In this document: positions 38,257 to 45,872 of the stretch, in pieces
Layout of the letters: every line of letters starts with the position of its first letter
How positions within the stretch are numbered: position 1 is the first letter of the stretch
Source of the DNA: Bacteroidota bacterium
Lineage (GTDB): Bacteria; Bacteroidota; Bacteroidia; B-17B0; Aurantibacillaceae
DNA length: 64,000 nt
Direction of reading: 5' to 3'
Assembly: GCA_016185125.1 (NCBI GenBank)
Contig: JACPOC010000015.1
Span: forward strand, 62,001 to 126,000
Notes under the pieces: generated by a model
The model's input: only the letters and a program-made list of their open reading frames with translations
The model's database searches: none
What the model was told of the DNA's origin: nothing
Position numbers and translations under genes: made by a program

Positions 38257-39585
38257 ATGCGTAAAAATCTATATATTATTCTGGTTGCAGTAACTTCGCT
38301 GCTGCTCATCTGCATCTTTATATTTTCAAAAAAACAGAAAGTTGTAACGCCACCGTATAAAGAAAGAAAAAGTAATGTAGCCCTTTCAGGTGAGTGGTTA
38401 AATACCAAAAAAGCTATTGAAGGATTATTGGCTGCCATTGAGCAAAACCCTGATGATTATAAAGCTATGCTTGAACTTTCTCAAGCTTACATTCAAGAAG
38501 GCCGCATTACCGGCGATCATGCTTACTACGATAAAGCCGCGCTTCAATTACTCGATAGAATTCTTGAAAAACAACCTGATAATTTTGATGCCATGTGCTG
38601 CAAGGCAACCGTGCTTTTATCCCAACATCATTTTGGAGAAGGATTACAACTTGCTAATAAAGCACTGCCTCTTAATCCCGATAATGCTTTTATTTATGGT
38701 ATTCTTTGCGATGCGCATCTTGAATTAGGTAATTACAAAGAAGCCGTTGCAATGGCTGATAAAATGGTTTCTATTCGTCCGGATATTCGTTCGTATGCGC
38801 GCGTTTCTTATTTACGTGAAATTTACGGGGATATTCCGGGAGCCATACAAGCTATTCGTTTAGCTGTTGAAGCAGGATATCCGGGCCTGGAACAAACAGA
38901 ATGGACCAGATGCGTCCTCGCTCACTTATATGAAAGTACGGGTAAGCTTGACAGTGCACAATATGAATATAAAATTTCTTTAAGAGACCGTCCTGATTAT
39001 CCTTTTGCCATAGCGGGATTAGGAAAAATAGAAAAAGCGAAAGGCAACTACAAAGCGGCTATAGCGTATTTTGAAAAAGCGAAAAAATTGGTGACCGAAT
39101 ATTCTTTTTCGGATGAATTAACAGATCTTTATCGCTTGAATAACGAAAAAGAAAATGCCGATAAAAATGCTCAGGAAGTTATTGAGATGTTAAGCCCGCA
39201 ATCAGAGGTAGAAGGCGAAAGCGGCCATGGGCATTATGCGGATAAAGAACTGGCCTATGCTTACTTAAAAATAAACGATGTAAAAAGTGCGCTAAAACAT
39301 GCAGTAATTGAATATCAGAGAAGGCCTGAAAATATTGATGTTTGCGAAACTTTGGCGTGGGTTAAATTTAAGAATAACGAAACTTCGGAAGCAAATAAAC
39401 TTATTGATAAGGCCATGAGAACGGGAAGTAAAAACCCTGTGCTTTTATGCCGTGCGGGCCTAATTAAAATCAAAAATGGTCAGGCAGAAAAAGGAAAAGA
39501 ATTAATTAAATTAGCTTTAGAAACCAACCCATTTCTGGAAATTGAATTAAAACACGAAGCCGGAGCATATTTAGCTCAAAAGTAG
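38257..39585 (+). CDS. Membrane-anchored TPR protein
   Basis: This 442-residue protein has an N-terminal TM/signal segment (about 5-23: YIILVAVTSLLLICIFIF), a short Lys-rich linker, then TPR units over the remainder (examples NPDNAFIYGILCDAHLELGN, YKAAIAYFEKAKKL). It probably sits in the inner membrane with the repeats outside the cytoplasm, where it could scaffold the neighbouring DUF4331 or HupE proteins. The stop is five bases before the hupE-like ATG, so it is the first gene of that operon. Confidence 0.85.
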   Translation: MRKNLYIILVAVTSLLLICIFIFSKKQKVVTPPYKERKSNVALSGEWLNTKKAIEGLLAAIEQNPDDYKAMLELSQAYIQEGRITGDHAYYDKAALQLLDRILEKQPDNFDAMCCKATVLLSQHHFGEGLQLANKALPLNPDNAFIYGILCDAHLELGNYKEAVAMADKMVSIRPDIRSYARVSYLREIYGDIPGAIQAIRLAVEAGYPGLEQTEWTRCVLAHLYESTGKLDSAQYEYKISLRDRPDYPFAIAGLGKIEKAKGNYKAAIAYFEKAKKLVTEYSFSDELTDLYRLNNEKENADKNAQEVIEMLSPQSEVEGESGHGHYADKELAYAYLKINDVKSALKHAVIEYQRRPENIDVCETLAWVKFKNNETSEANKLIDKAMRTGSKNPVLLCRAGLIKIKNGQAEKGKELIKLALETNPFLEIELKHEAGAYLAQK

Positions 39586-39590
39586 CGCGT

Positions 39591-40277
39591 ATGGAGTTTC
39601 TTAAAAAAAATAACATTCGGTGTATAATAATTGCATTTATAACACTTGCTCTCACGCTTATTCCTACGGTTATTCAGGCGCATCCTTCTGATGAATATTT
39701 TGCCAAACTTTCGCGTACAGATGTTTTTTACATTTACCTGGAGTTAGGTTTCACTCACATTATCCCTTTAGGATTTGATCACATCCTTTTTATTTTAAGT
39801 CTGTTTTTATTAAGTCCTAAATTAAAAACAATTATCTGGCAAGCTACCGCATTTACGGTTGCTCATTCAATTACACTCGGACTTGCCATGTTTGGAGTTG
39901 TTTCGGCACCCTCCCATATTGTTGAGCCCATTATAGCCCTTTCCATCATGTTTGTAGCTATTGAAAATATTATTTCCGATAAATTAAGGCCAAGCAGAAT
40001 TTTAATAGTGTTTGCATTCGGATTGATTCATGGCCTAGGATTTGCAGGTGTGCTCAAAGATCTTGGCTTACCTAAAAAAGAATTTATCAATGCACTTATT
40101 AGTTTTAATATTGGAGTTGAATTGGGACAGGTGGCCATAATTTTAAGTGCATGGTTCTTATTTGGTAAATGGTTTAATCAAAAGCCATGGTACAGGAAGG
40201 TGATTGTTAACCCTTTATCTGCCCTTATTGCAGCTATTGCCCTTTATTGGACAATCGAGCGGGCGTTTTTCCAATAA
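39591..40277 (+). CDS. HupE/UreJ family membrane protein
   Basis: This 228-residue protein has a signal-like N-terminus ending QAHPSDEYF, then six predicted TM segments. Family motifs are GFTHIIPLGFDHILF and AFTVAHSITLGLA, plus FGLIHGLGFAGVL; conserved His and Asp residues within helices are presumed metal ligands. Characterised HupE/UreJ members are secondary nickel or cobalt transporters linked to hydrogenase and urease. Neither enzyme is near here, so the metal is uncertain. It is co-transcribed with the TPR gene. Confidence 0.88.
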   Translation: MEFLKKNNIRCIIIAFITLALTLIPTVIQAHPSDEYFAKLSRTDVFYIYLELGFTHIIPLGFDHILFILSLFLLSPKLKTIIWQATAFTVAHSITLGLAMFGVVSAPSHIVEPIIALSIMFVAIENIISDKLRPSRILIVFAFGLIHGLGFAGVLKDLGLPKKEFINALISFNIGVELGQVAIILSAWFLFGKWFNQKPWYRKVIVNPLSALIAAIALYWTIERAFFQ

Positions 40278-40322
40278 AATGGATTTAAATCCAAAAGCAT
40301 TAAAACTTCGTATATATTTTAG

Positions 40323-40694
40323 GTGAAGAAACTTTTTATCTATATTCTTTTATTTTTTTACGTAGCTGTTCAGTTAAAACCTTTAACTGCGATTGTTAAT
40401 GACGTATTGGCTCACACGTTTTTTAAAGCGCAGCACATGGCCACAATTCACTATGAAAATGGTAAGTATCACTTGCATGCCGAATTGAAAGACATTTCTG
40501 AAAAAAATAATTTAACGCCTTCTGAAAAAGCACCTTCTTCTCAAAAAACAAATGATTCGGTTTCCTTGCATACCACCCCTGATTTTATTTTTCAACTTAA
40601 TAAACAGGCACTACTATCTCAGTATCCAACCGAAGCAACAAATGCGCTTCCCAGTGCCTTCCTTAAAATCAGCAGCCCTCCACCAAAAGTTTAA
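40323..40694 (+). CDS. Small His-rich exported protein upstream of TonB receptor
   Basis: This 123-residue protein has a GTG start and an N-terminal hydrophobic segment (about 4-20). A short His-rich stretch follows (LAHTFFKAQHMATIHYENG, then KYHLHAEL), a Ser/Lys-rich middle, and a Pro-rich end (SSPPPKV). The histidines spaced through residues 35-60 suggest periplasmic metal binding, which is inference. It lies between hupE-like and the TonB receptor. I do not recognise a named family. Confidence 0.6.
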   Translation: MKKLFIYILLFFYVAVQLKPLTAIVNDVLAHTFFKAQHMATIHYENGKYHLHAELKDISEKNNLTPSEKAPSSQKTNDSVSLHTTPDFIFQLNKQALLSQYPTEATNALPSAFLKISSPPPKV

Positions 40695-40760
40695 TTTCTT
40701 TTCTCAATTTAATTTTCTATTGATATTCCGGAAAGATATTTAAGGCATTTCATTCTTATT

Positions 40761-40886
40761 TAACAGGAACTTTCTGTATTATTCAAAGATTTCTTAATTG
40801 AATTTTAAGCTGCAAGGCTATTCTTGCATGGAGATAAAATAATTTATTTTTAACAGGACTTCCTGCTAGTAAATAACCTTGCAGCT
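40761..40886 (+). promoter_or_regulatory. Structured leader with alternative stems before the TonB receptor
   Basis: AGCTGCAAGG (40808-40817) pairs perfectly with CCTTGCAGCT (40877-40886). The same left arm can instead form a local hairpin, TGCAAG (40811-40816) with CTTGCA (40823-40828). Two related small hairpins occur, ACAGGA/TTCTGT from 40763 and CAGG/CCTG from 40854. Mutually exclusive pairing 40 bases before the ATG suggests cis-regulation. No known riboswitch motif is recognised. Confidence 0.45.
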
Positions 40887-40923
40887 ATCTTAAATTTTTA
40901 CACCAATTTCAAATTTTTTTACA

Positions 40924-43230
40924 ATGACTTTTAATTTTACTAAATACAAATATTACCTTCTTTTATATTGCCTTACTGTTACTACTATCATTAATTCTCA
41001 AACTTCTATTAAAGGAAAAGTTTCCGATAAAGAAAACGGTGCGCTGCTTGAAAACGTAAATATTATTATTGACAAAACCAACAGTCACGCCCATTCAGAT
41101 GATAAAGGCAATTTTTATTTTGTAAATATTCCCATGGGCAAATACGATTTAGAATTTGAGCGAATAGGTTATGAAAAACAAATTATTAATGTAGTAATAT
41201 CTTCAATAGACACAGTGGCATTAAATGTGCTTCTGGTTTCAAAAGCTATTGATCTAAACGAAATTGCAATAGAGGTAGACAAACCTGTTTCAGCCGCTTC
41301 ATCATCTTATTTAAGCCAAAAAGATTTTAATAATCGGCCAAAAAACTCTGCACAAGATATGCTTCGATTAGTGCCGGGTTTATTTATTGCACAACATGCC
41401 GGCGGAGGTAAATCTGAACAGATTTTTATTCGAGGATTCGACGCCGATCACGGAACAGATGTAGCCACTTTTGTGGACGGTATTCCTGTGAATATGCCCA
41501 GCCAGGCGCATGGCCAAGGATATGCTGATCTTCACTTTTTAATTCCTGAAGTTGTAGAAGGGATGAGCATCTTTAAAGGCGCCTCCTCGCCATTATATGG
41601 TGATTTTGCTACCGCGGCAGCCATAGGTTTTAAAACATTCGACTCATTACCCAACAATCTTCTACAACTTGAAACAGGTTCGGTTCCCCGCTCAAAGGCT
41701 GTAACTAGTAACAGAGGGCTTGCAATGTTAAAAGTACCCTTTAATAATAGCAAGATAAATTCTTATTTTGCTGCGGATGTAATAAACAACAGAGGATTCT
41801 TTGACATAAGTCAGGATTTTAAAAGAGTAAATTTATTTTCCAAAACAACCTTTGCCATAAACGATCATAGTCGGCTAAATTTTTCCGTAACAGGTTTCGG
41901 ATCTTCATGGAATGCTTCGGGTCAAATACCTGAAAGGGGAGTTGCCTCCGGAATTATTGGTCGCTTCGGCAGCATTGATCCAAACGAAGGAGGAACCACA
42001 CAAAGAAATAATTATAATTTAACTTACACCTACAAGCTTGGAACAGGCGAGTTTGAAGCTCAGGCCTATATGAGCAATTACAGATTTAAATTATTTTCAA
42101 ATTTCACTTTCTTTTTAATTGATTCTGTGAGAGGAGATATGATTGAGCAAAATGATAATCGTACAGTTCGAGGCTTAAATACTAAATACACAATTGGGCA
42201 TAGGTTGTTTAACATGAATAATAAATTTACGTTTGGAACATCATTTCGCGATGATGATATCCAAAATGATTTGTGGCGTTCTCCAAACAGAGAGCGCTTC
42301 AAGGCAAATGCGAATGCCTTAATCCGTCAACGGTCAAACGCTGTGTTTGTAAATGAAGTATTTAGATTTAACGATCACTTCCGAATGGAAATTGGATTAC
42401 GTTACGATTATTTTATATTTGACGTCCAAGATCTTATCCCCACTGATTCAACCCATAAAAATTATTCAGGCTTTAATTACCAATCTGCTTTTAATCCAAA
42501 ATTAAATTTAATATATACGGTAAATAGCAAAATTCAATTCTTCTTTAATTCAGGCAGCGGCTATCACTCAAACGATGCGCGATCATCTGTTCAGGAAAAA
42601 AACCAGCATCGCCTGCCCAAAGCCGTTAGCTCTGAATTAGGAACATTGCTTCACATAAATAGCAGAACAGTTATTTCAGCGGCTGCCTGGGCAATGGATT
42701 TAAGCAATGAACTGGTTTATGCCGGAGATGATGGCACAACCGAAAACAGAGGTGCCAGCAGAAGAATTGGCGTTGATTTAAGCGGGAGAGCGCAATTATT
42801 ATCTTGGCTATATTTTGACGCGGATATAAACATATCTAAAGGAAGATTTATTGATACTTTATTCGGATATACAAAAAAAGAAAATTACTATATCCCCTTG
42901 GCACCTATTTTAACTTCTTCCGGAGGATTAACAGCCAAGTTTAAAAGTATAGAGTTGGGGTTGCGTTATAGGTATATGAAAGACAGGCCGGCGAATGAAA
43001 CTAATACTATTATAGCGCGAGGATATAACGTATTTGATTTTACGGTTAATTATAAAACTAAACGGTATAAAGTTGGACTTTTAATTGAAAATATTTTAGA
43101 TGTAAATTGGAATGAAGCTCAATTCGCTACAGAAACACGTTTGCGAAATGAAAAAAAATCAGTAGACGAGCTTCACTTTACACCGGGCACACCCTTTTAC
43201 GCGAAACTGGTTTTAGGATATATTTTTTAG
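40924..43230 (+). CDS. TonB-dependent receptor with N-terminal carboxypeptidase-regulatory-like domain
   Basis: This 768-residue outer-membrane active transporter has a signal peptide (about 1-25), a CarboxypepD_reg-like beta-sandwich (KGKVSDKENGALLENVNII to about residue 110), a plug domain (QDMLRLVPGLFIAQHAGGG, IFIRGFDADHGTDVATFVDG) and a 22-strand-type barrel ending in LVLGYIF. The plug has several His (HGQGYADLHF). Proximity to a HupE-like transporter suggests a metal chelate substrate; this is an inference. A terminator follows, so it is the last gene of the unit. Confidence 0.93.
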   Translation: MTFNFTKYKYYLLLYCLTVTTIINSQTSIKGKVSDKENGALLENVNIIIDKTNSHAHSDDKGNFYFVNIPMGKYDLEFERIGYEKQIINVVISSIDTVALNVLLVSKAIDLNEIAIEVDKPVSAASSSYLSQKDFNNRPKNSAQDMLRLVPGLFIAQHAGGGKSEQIFIRGFDADHGTDVATFVDGIPVNMPSQAHGQGYADLHFLIPEVVEGMSIFKGASSPLYGDFATAAAIGFKTFDSLPNNLLQLETGSVPRSKAVTSNRGLAMLKVPFNNSKINSYFAADVINNRGFFDISQDFKRVNLFSKTTFAINDHSRLNFSVTGFGSSWNASGQIPERGVASGIIGRFGSIDPNEGGTTQRNNYNLTYTYKLGTGEFEAQAYMSNYRFKLFSNFTFFLIDSVRGDMIEQNDNRTVRGLNTKYTIGHRLFNMNNKFTFGTSFRDDDIQNDLWRSPNRERFKANANALIRQRSNAVFVNEVFRFNDHFRMEIGLRYDYFIFDVQDLIPTDSTHKNYSGFNYQSAFNPKLNLIYTVNSKIQFFFNSGSGYHSNDARSSVQEKNQHRLPKAVSSELGTLLHINSRTVISAAAWAMDLSNELVYAGDDGTTENRGASRRIGVDLSGRAQLLSWLYFDADINISKGRFIDTLFGYTKKENYYIPLAPILTSSGGLTAKFKSIELGLRYRYMKDRPANETNTIIARGYNVFDFTVNYKTKRYKVGLLIENILDVNWNEAQFATETRLRNEKKSVDELHFTPGTPFYAKLVLGYIF

Positions 43231-43256
43231 ATCCCATTTTTTCATTAACCACCTTT

Positions 43257-43286
43257 AAAATAGCTGCTTCGGCGGCTATTTTTTTT
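43257..43286 (+). terminator. Terminator with UUCG tetraloop after the TonB receptor
   Basis: AAAATAGCTGC (43257-43267) and GCGGCTATTTT (43272-43282) form an 11-bp stem, one G-T pair, around TTCG, followed by T. Confidence 0.9.
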
Positions 43287-43302
43287 AATTCCCCCGAAGT
43301 AT

Positions 43303-43310
43303 TATCTTTG
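43303..43310 (+). promoter_or_regulatory. -7 promoter box for the 43331 gene
   Basis: TATCTTTG is an exact TAnnTTTG match, 20 bases before ATG 43331 and right after a terminator. A -33 TTG was not found. Confidence 0.5.
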
Positions 43311-43330
43311 AATTTGTAATATTTATTTAA

Positions 43331-43948
43331 ATGACTCCAAACTTAACACCCGAAGAACGTGAACTGATAAAGCTTGTCGGTTTTTTTAAAAAACGCGCCG
43401 AACGTATGATCGAGGAGCAAAAAGTAGATCAGGAATACAGCCAATTAATTGAAACCTGCGATAAATTGGTGGCTCAGATTGAATTGCACGGCAAGAACAG
43501 GGATATTGTTTTAGGAGAACGCGAACAGCTTAAAAGTTTGGTAAAGGATAACGCCGTGTGCCCTAAGTGCAGCAGCAATGCCAACATGAAACTTATTGGC
43601 ACCGATGTTAACGATAAAGGCTGGAAGAGTAATAAATACAAATGCCGTAAATGCAACATTGAATTTGTTTGGAATGCGCCAAATAATCCATGGGACATGA
43701 TACCTTATGTTGAGAATTTTTTATCGGATCTTGAAGCAAAACTGCAGGCAGAACCTGACCAATCATTAAAGGAACACACTGCCGGCGTTTTAAATTTAAT
43801 GAAGGCAAATTTAGATAAATTAAAACCGGTGGTAGAAGCTTCTGACCTTGATTTAGCCGAGCTGGAGGAAAGAGAAAAAGAAATGGCGGATATGGTTAAG
43901 AAATTTAAAAAACATCTTCTTATTGAAAAAATAAGGATGGAGGATTGA
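43331..43948 (+). CDS. Zinc-ribbon protein of unknown function
   Basis: This 205-residue soluble protein has a helical N-terminal half, a central zinc ribbon with CPKC and CRKC about 27 residues apart (near residues 77-110, followed by EFVWNAPNNPWDMIPYVENF), and a charged coiled-coil C-terminal half (ELEEREKEMADMVKKFKKH). Zinc ribbons of this spacing often bind nucleic acids or other proteins. It has its own promoter box and converges on the SRPBCC gene. The family is not recognised. Confidence 0.75.
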   Translation: MTPNLTPEERELIKLVGFFKKRAERMIEEQKVDQEYSQLIETCDKLVAQIELHGKNRDIVLGEREQLKSLVKDNAVCPKCSSNANMKLIGTDVNDKGWKSNKYKCRKCNIEFVWNAPNNPWDMIPYVENFLSDLEAKLQAEPDQSLKEHTAGVLNLMKANLDKLKPVVEASDLDLAELEEREKEMADMVKKFKKHLLIEKIRMED

Positions 43949-43954
43949 GAAGGT

Positions 43955-44353
43955 TTAATCCCGATCAATATTTTCAAATAATTTTTGGTGTTGCACTTTA
44001 AATATTTTTCCCATAATTTTTTTAACCGGAAAAATAGAATTAAAGGAAACGTTTTCTGTAACCTTTGTTTTATTGTTAACCCTTTCCAGTAAAAAATCAA
44101 TTTCAATGAGCACCATTTTTTTTACGCGTGCTTTGATTTTTACCGAGCTGTCACCGATGGCAACTACATTGGCTATGTAGGTAAAGGAATAGGGTAAAAA
44201 AAATATATTCAGCTTTTCAAATAAGAGATAATTATTATCGCCTTTATGCTCCATTTTATAAATAATAGGATGAACGGACACGAATTTATCCATGTTGGTT
44301 AAATATTGAAAAATAATTTCGGGAGGCTTGTTCAGATAAAATTCGAGTACCAT
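43955..44353 (-). CDS. SRPBCC/START-like small protein
   Basis: This 132-residue protein begins FYLNKPPEIIFQYLTNMDKFVSVHP, the helix-grip entrance of the SRPBCC/polyketide-cyclase-like fold. Later beta strands (VKIKARVKKMVLIEIDFLLE, KVTENVSF) match the expected antiparallel sheet. Relatives bind lipids or hydrophobic ligands. There is no signal peptide, and the ligand is unknown. It ends six bases from the convergent zinc-ribbon gene. Confidence 0.72.
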   Translation of the reverse strand: MVLEFYLNKPPEIIFQYLTNMDKFVSVHPIIYKMEHKGDNNYLLFEKLNIFFLPYSFTYIANVVAIGDSSVKIKARVKKMVLIEIDFLLERVNNKTKVTENVSFNSIFPVKKIMGKIFKVQHQKLFENIDRD

Positions 44354-44409
44354 ATAAGTAATTGATTCATTAACCTATATCTTAGCATTTTTTTTATAGA
44401 AGGAAGAAA

Positions 44410-44862
44410 TCAGATCTTGGAAACTCGTACGGCGTTTAATCCTTTTTGTCCGTTCTCTACTTCAAAAGTAACTTTTTCCTGTTCTTTTACAGGTGTTAGT
44501 AATCCGTTCACGTGAAAAAATACACTTTCGCGGGATGAATCATCTCTGATAAATCCGTAACCTTTGGCTTCGTTATAAAAGGTAATAGTTCCTTTACGGG
44601 CAACTTCAGGTTGTCTTTCATCATCATGACGACGAGCACCCAACTGAATGTCTTCCAAATTCAACACTTTCTTTTTGTTTGGATCCGGAGGCGTGGAGGT
44701 AAGCTGACCGTTTTCGTCCACATAGGCAATCATGTCTTCAAAACTTTTGCCTTTATTATTATTAAGCTTTCTATCAGCTTTTTTTTCTTCTTTTTCCTTG
44801 CGTTTTTTCGCTTTTTTCTTTTCGTGTTCTTTCTTACTAAAAGTTTCTTGTGATCTTCCCAT
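44410..44862 (-). CDS. Cold-shock domain protein with basic N-terminal extension
   Basis: This 150-residue protein has about 85 N-terminal residues that are highly charged and Lys/Glu-rich (KKEHEKKKAKKRKEKEEKK), then a single CspA-type cold-shock domain. The RNA-binding motifs are KGYGFI (RNP1) and VFFHV (RNP2). It probably binds single-stranded RNA or DNA and acts as an RNA chaperone, with the tail adding non-specific affinity. Such extended CSD proteins are common in Bacteroidota. It is a single gene. Confidence 0.9.
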   Translation of the reverse strand: MGRSQETFSKKEHEKKKAKKRKEKEEKKADRKLNNNKGKSFEDMIAYVDENGQLTSTPPDPNKKKVLNLEDIQLGARRHDDERQPEVARKGTITFYNEAKGYGFIRDDSSRESVFFHVNGLLTPVKEQEKVTFEVENGQKGLNAVRVSKI

Positions 44863-44967
44863 GCTTTATTAAAAAAAATCTGTTTGTTGGCTCAACGGCT
44901 TTGTGATATTGAGATACAGATATACAAATATAGTGAAAAAAAGGGAGGTTTGCAAATGCTGTGGCAG

Positions 44968-45405
44968 TTACTTCAAATTTTCAAGATCATCTAAATCGCG
45001 TAATCGTCCGGACTCTTTTTTATTTTTAATTAGATCTTGATAACCGATAAAACTTACATGAAGTTCATCTATTTCTACTTCTTTTCTGTTTTTATAACAT
45101 TCGTTAAAAGAAACACCGTCAATATTAGTGAGAAGGTCGATTCTCAATGGAGGATAACCTAATTGAACAACATTTCCCTCCTTGGTGAAATCTGCAACGG
45201 TTAAACCAAAAGAAGAAAAGCCAAATTCATCAAGGCATTTTACTATAATTTGAGCGTTAGTAACGGTAGGGTTTAACCAAATATCTAAATCACCGGTATA
45301 TCTCGGATGCCCGTGTATACCAACAGCATAACCTCCAACAATAAGGTACTCCGCTTTATTTTTGATTAATAACCCTACAAACTCTTTGAAATCCTGGCTC
45401 AACAT
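44968..45405 (-). CDS. Nucleotidyltransferase-fold protein (DUF6036/MNT-like)
   Basis: This 145-residue protein has the nucleotidyltransferase core LIVGGYAVGIHGHPRYTGDLDIWL, with GG and DLD metal-binding residues near 24-40. A compact C-terminus follows. Such proteins are often paired with a short partner, as in HEPN/MNT or related modules, and this gene overlaps the small upstream gene by 50 bases. It could be an antitoxin-type or regulatory AMPylating enzyme; neither is shown. The start is ATG 45405. Confidence 0.78.
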   Translation of the reverse strand: MLSQDFKEFVGLLIKNKAEYLIVGGYAVGIHGHPRYTGDLDIWLNPTVTNAQIIVKCLDEFGFSSFGLTVADFTKEGNVVQLGYPPLRIDLLTNIDGVSFNECYKNRKEVEIDELHVSFIGYQDLIKNKKESGRLRDLDDLENLK

Positions 45406-45544
45406 CTTTTATAAATCTAATGTATTGGTCTCTTAAAGTTTCGATGGCATTTAACCTTTCTTGTGGACTTTTTGTCATCCAATATGAAAAATCAGATTGC
45501 TTTTCTTTTAGAGATGTTATTTTAACCACCTTGTCCATATTCAA
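45356..45544 (-). CDS. Small partner protein of the nucleotidyltransferase
   Basis: This 62-residue protein has a central helix (SPQERLNAIETLRDQYIRFI) and C-terminal VEPGFQRVCRVINQK. This pattern recurs upstream of nucleotidyltransferase genes in many bacteria. It overlaps the nucleotidyltransferase start by 50 bases in another frame, so the pair is tightly coupled. It could be the partner in a toxin-antitoxin-like module. The role is unproven. Confidence 0.7.
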   Translation of the reverse strand: MNMDKVVKITSLKEKQSDFSYWMTKSPQERLNAIETLRDQYIRFIKDVEPGFQRVCRVINQK

Positions 45545-45588
45545 AGATAATGATAATTTAGGTATGGGTCAATTCGTATTCATTCAAT

Positions 45589-45747
45589 TTAATAATGCGG
45601 CGGATTTAATATTTTTAATACATATTTATCTTCTCTGGATAGAATATGAACATTCAGATCGCGGATGGTAATGGGTTTCTTTTTGCCGAATTTATGAATG
45701 TTTGAATAGGAAATTCTAAAACCCTCAAAAACAATAATGTATTTCAT
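45589..45747 (-). CDS. Possible small protein, 52 codons, downstream of the rny terminator
   Basis: In the 328-base gap before rny, ATG 45747 opens a 52-residue minus-strand frame ending at TAA 45589. The product is basic with a beta-like pattern (MKYIIVFEGFRISYSNIHKF, ending KILNPPHY). It starts just past the rny terminator, so it would need its own promoter, and none is clear. It resembles no family I know. Composition looks more protein-like than chance, but support is modest. Confidence 0.35.
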   Translation of the reverse strand: MKYIIVFEGFRISYSNIHKFGKKKPITIRDLNVHILSREDKYVLKILNPPHY

Positions 45748-45762
45748 GTATTAAGAGTTTAT

Positions 45763-45784
45763 AAAAAAACCGGATTTCTCCGGT
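45763..45784 (-). terminator. Terminator downstream of rny
   Basis: ACCGGA (45769-45774) and TCCGGT (45779-45784) form a 6-bp stem with a TTTC loop. On the minus strand it runs into a T tract (A run at 45763-45768), 88 bases past the rny stop. Confidence 0.85.
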
Positions 45785-45872
45785 CTTAAAAGCTTATAAA
45801 AATATTAATATAAGCTGGATATTTTTCTTAAAAAAAGATCGCTTCGTCATTCTTCCTCGCAAAGACAAAAAT

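Noticed and set aside
40761-40886. Cobalamin riboswitch
   Set aside because: No conserved B12-box or other recognisable aptamer sequence; only alternative stems were found.
45420-45671. Plus-strand 83-codon frame
   Set aside because: Antisense to the small partner gene; no motif or promoter.
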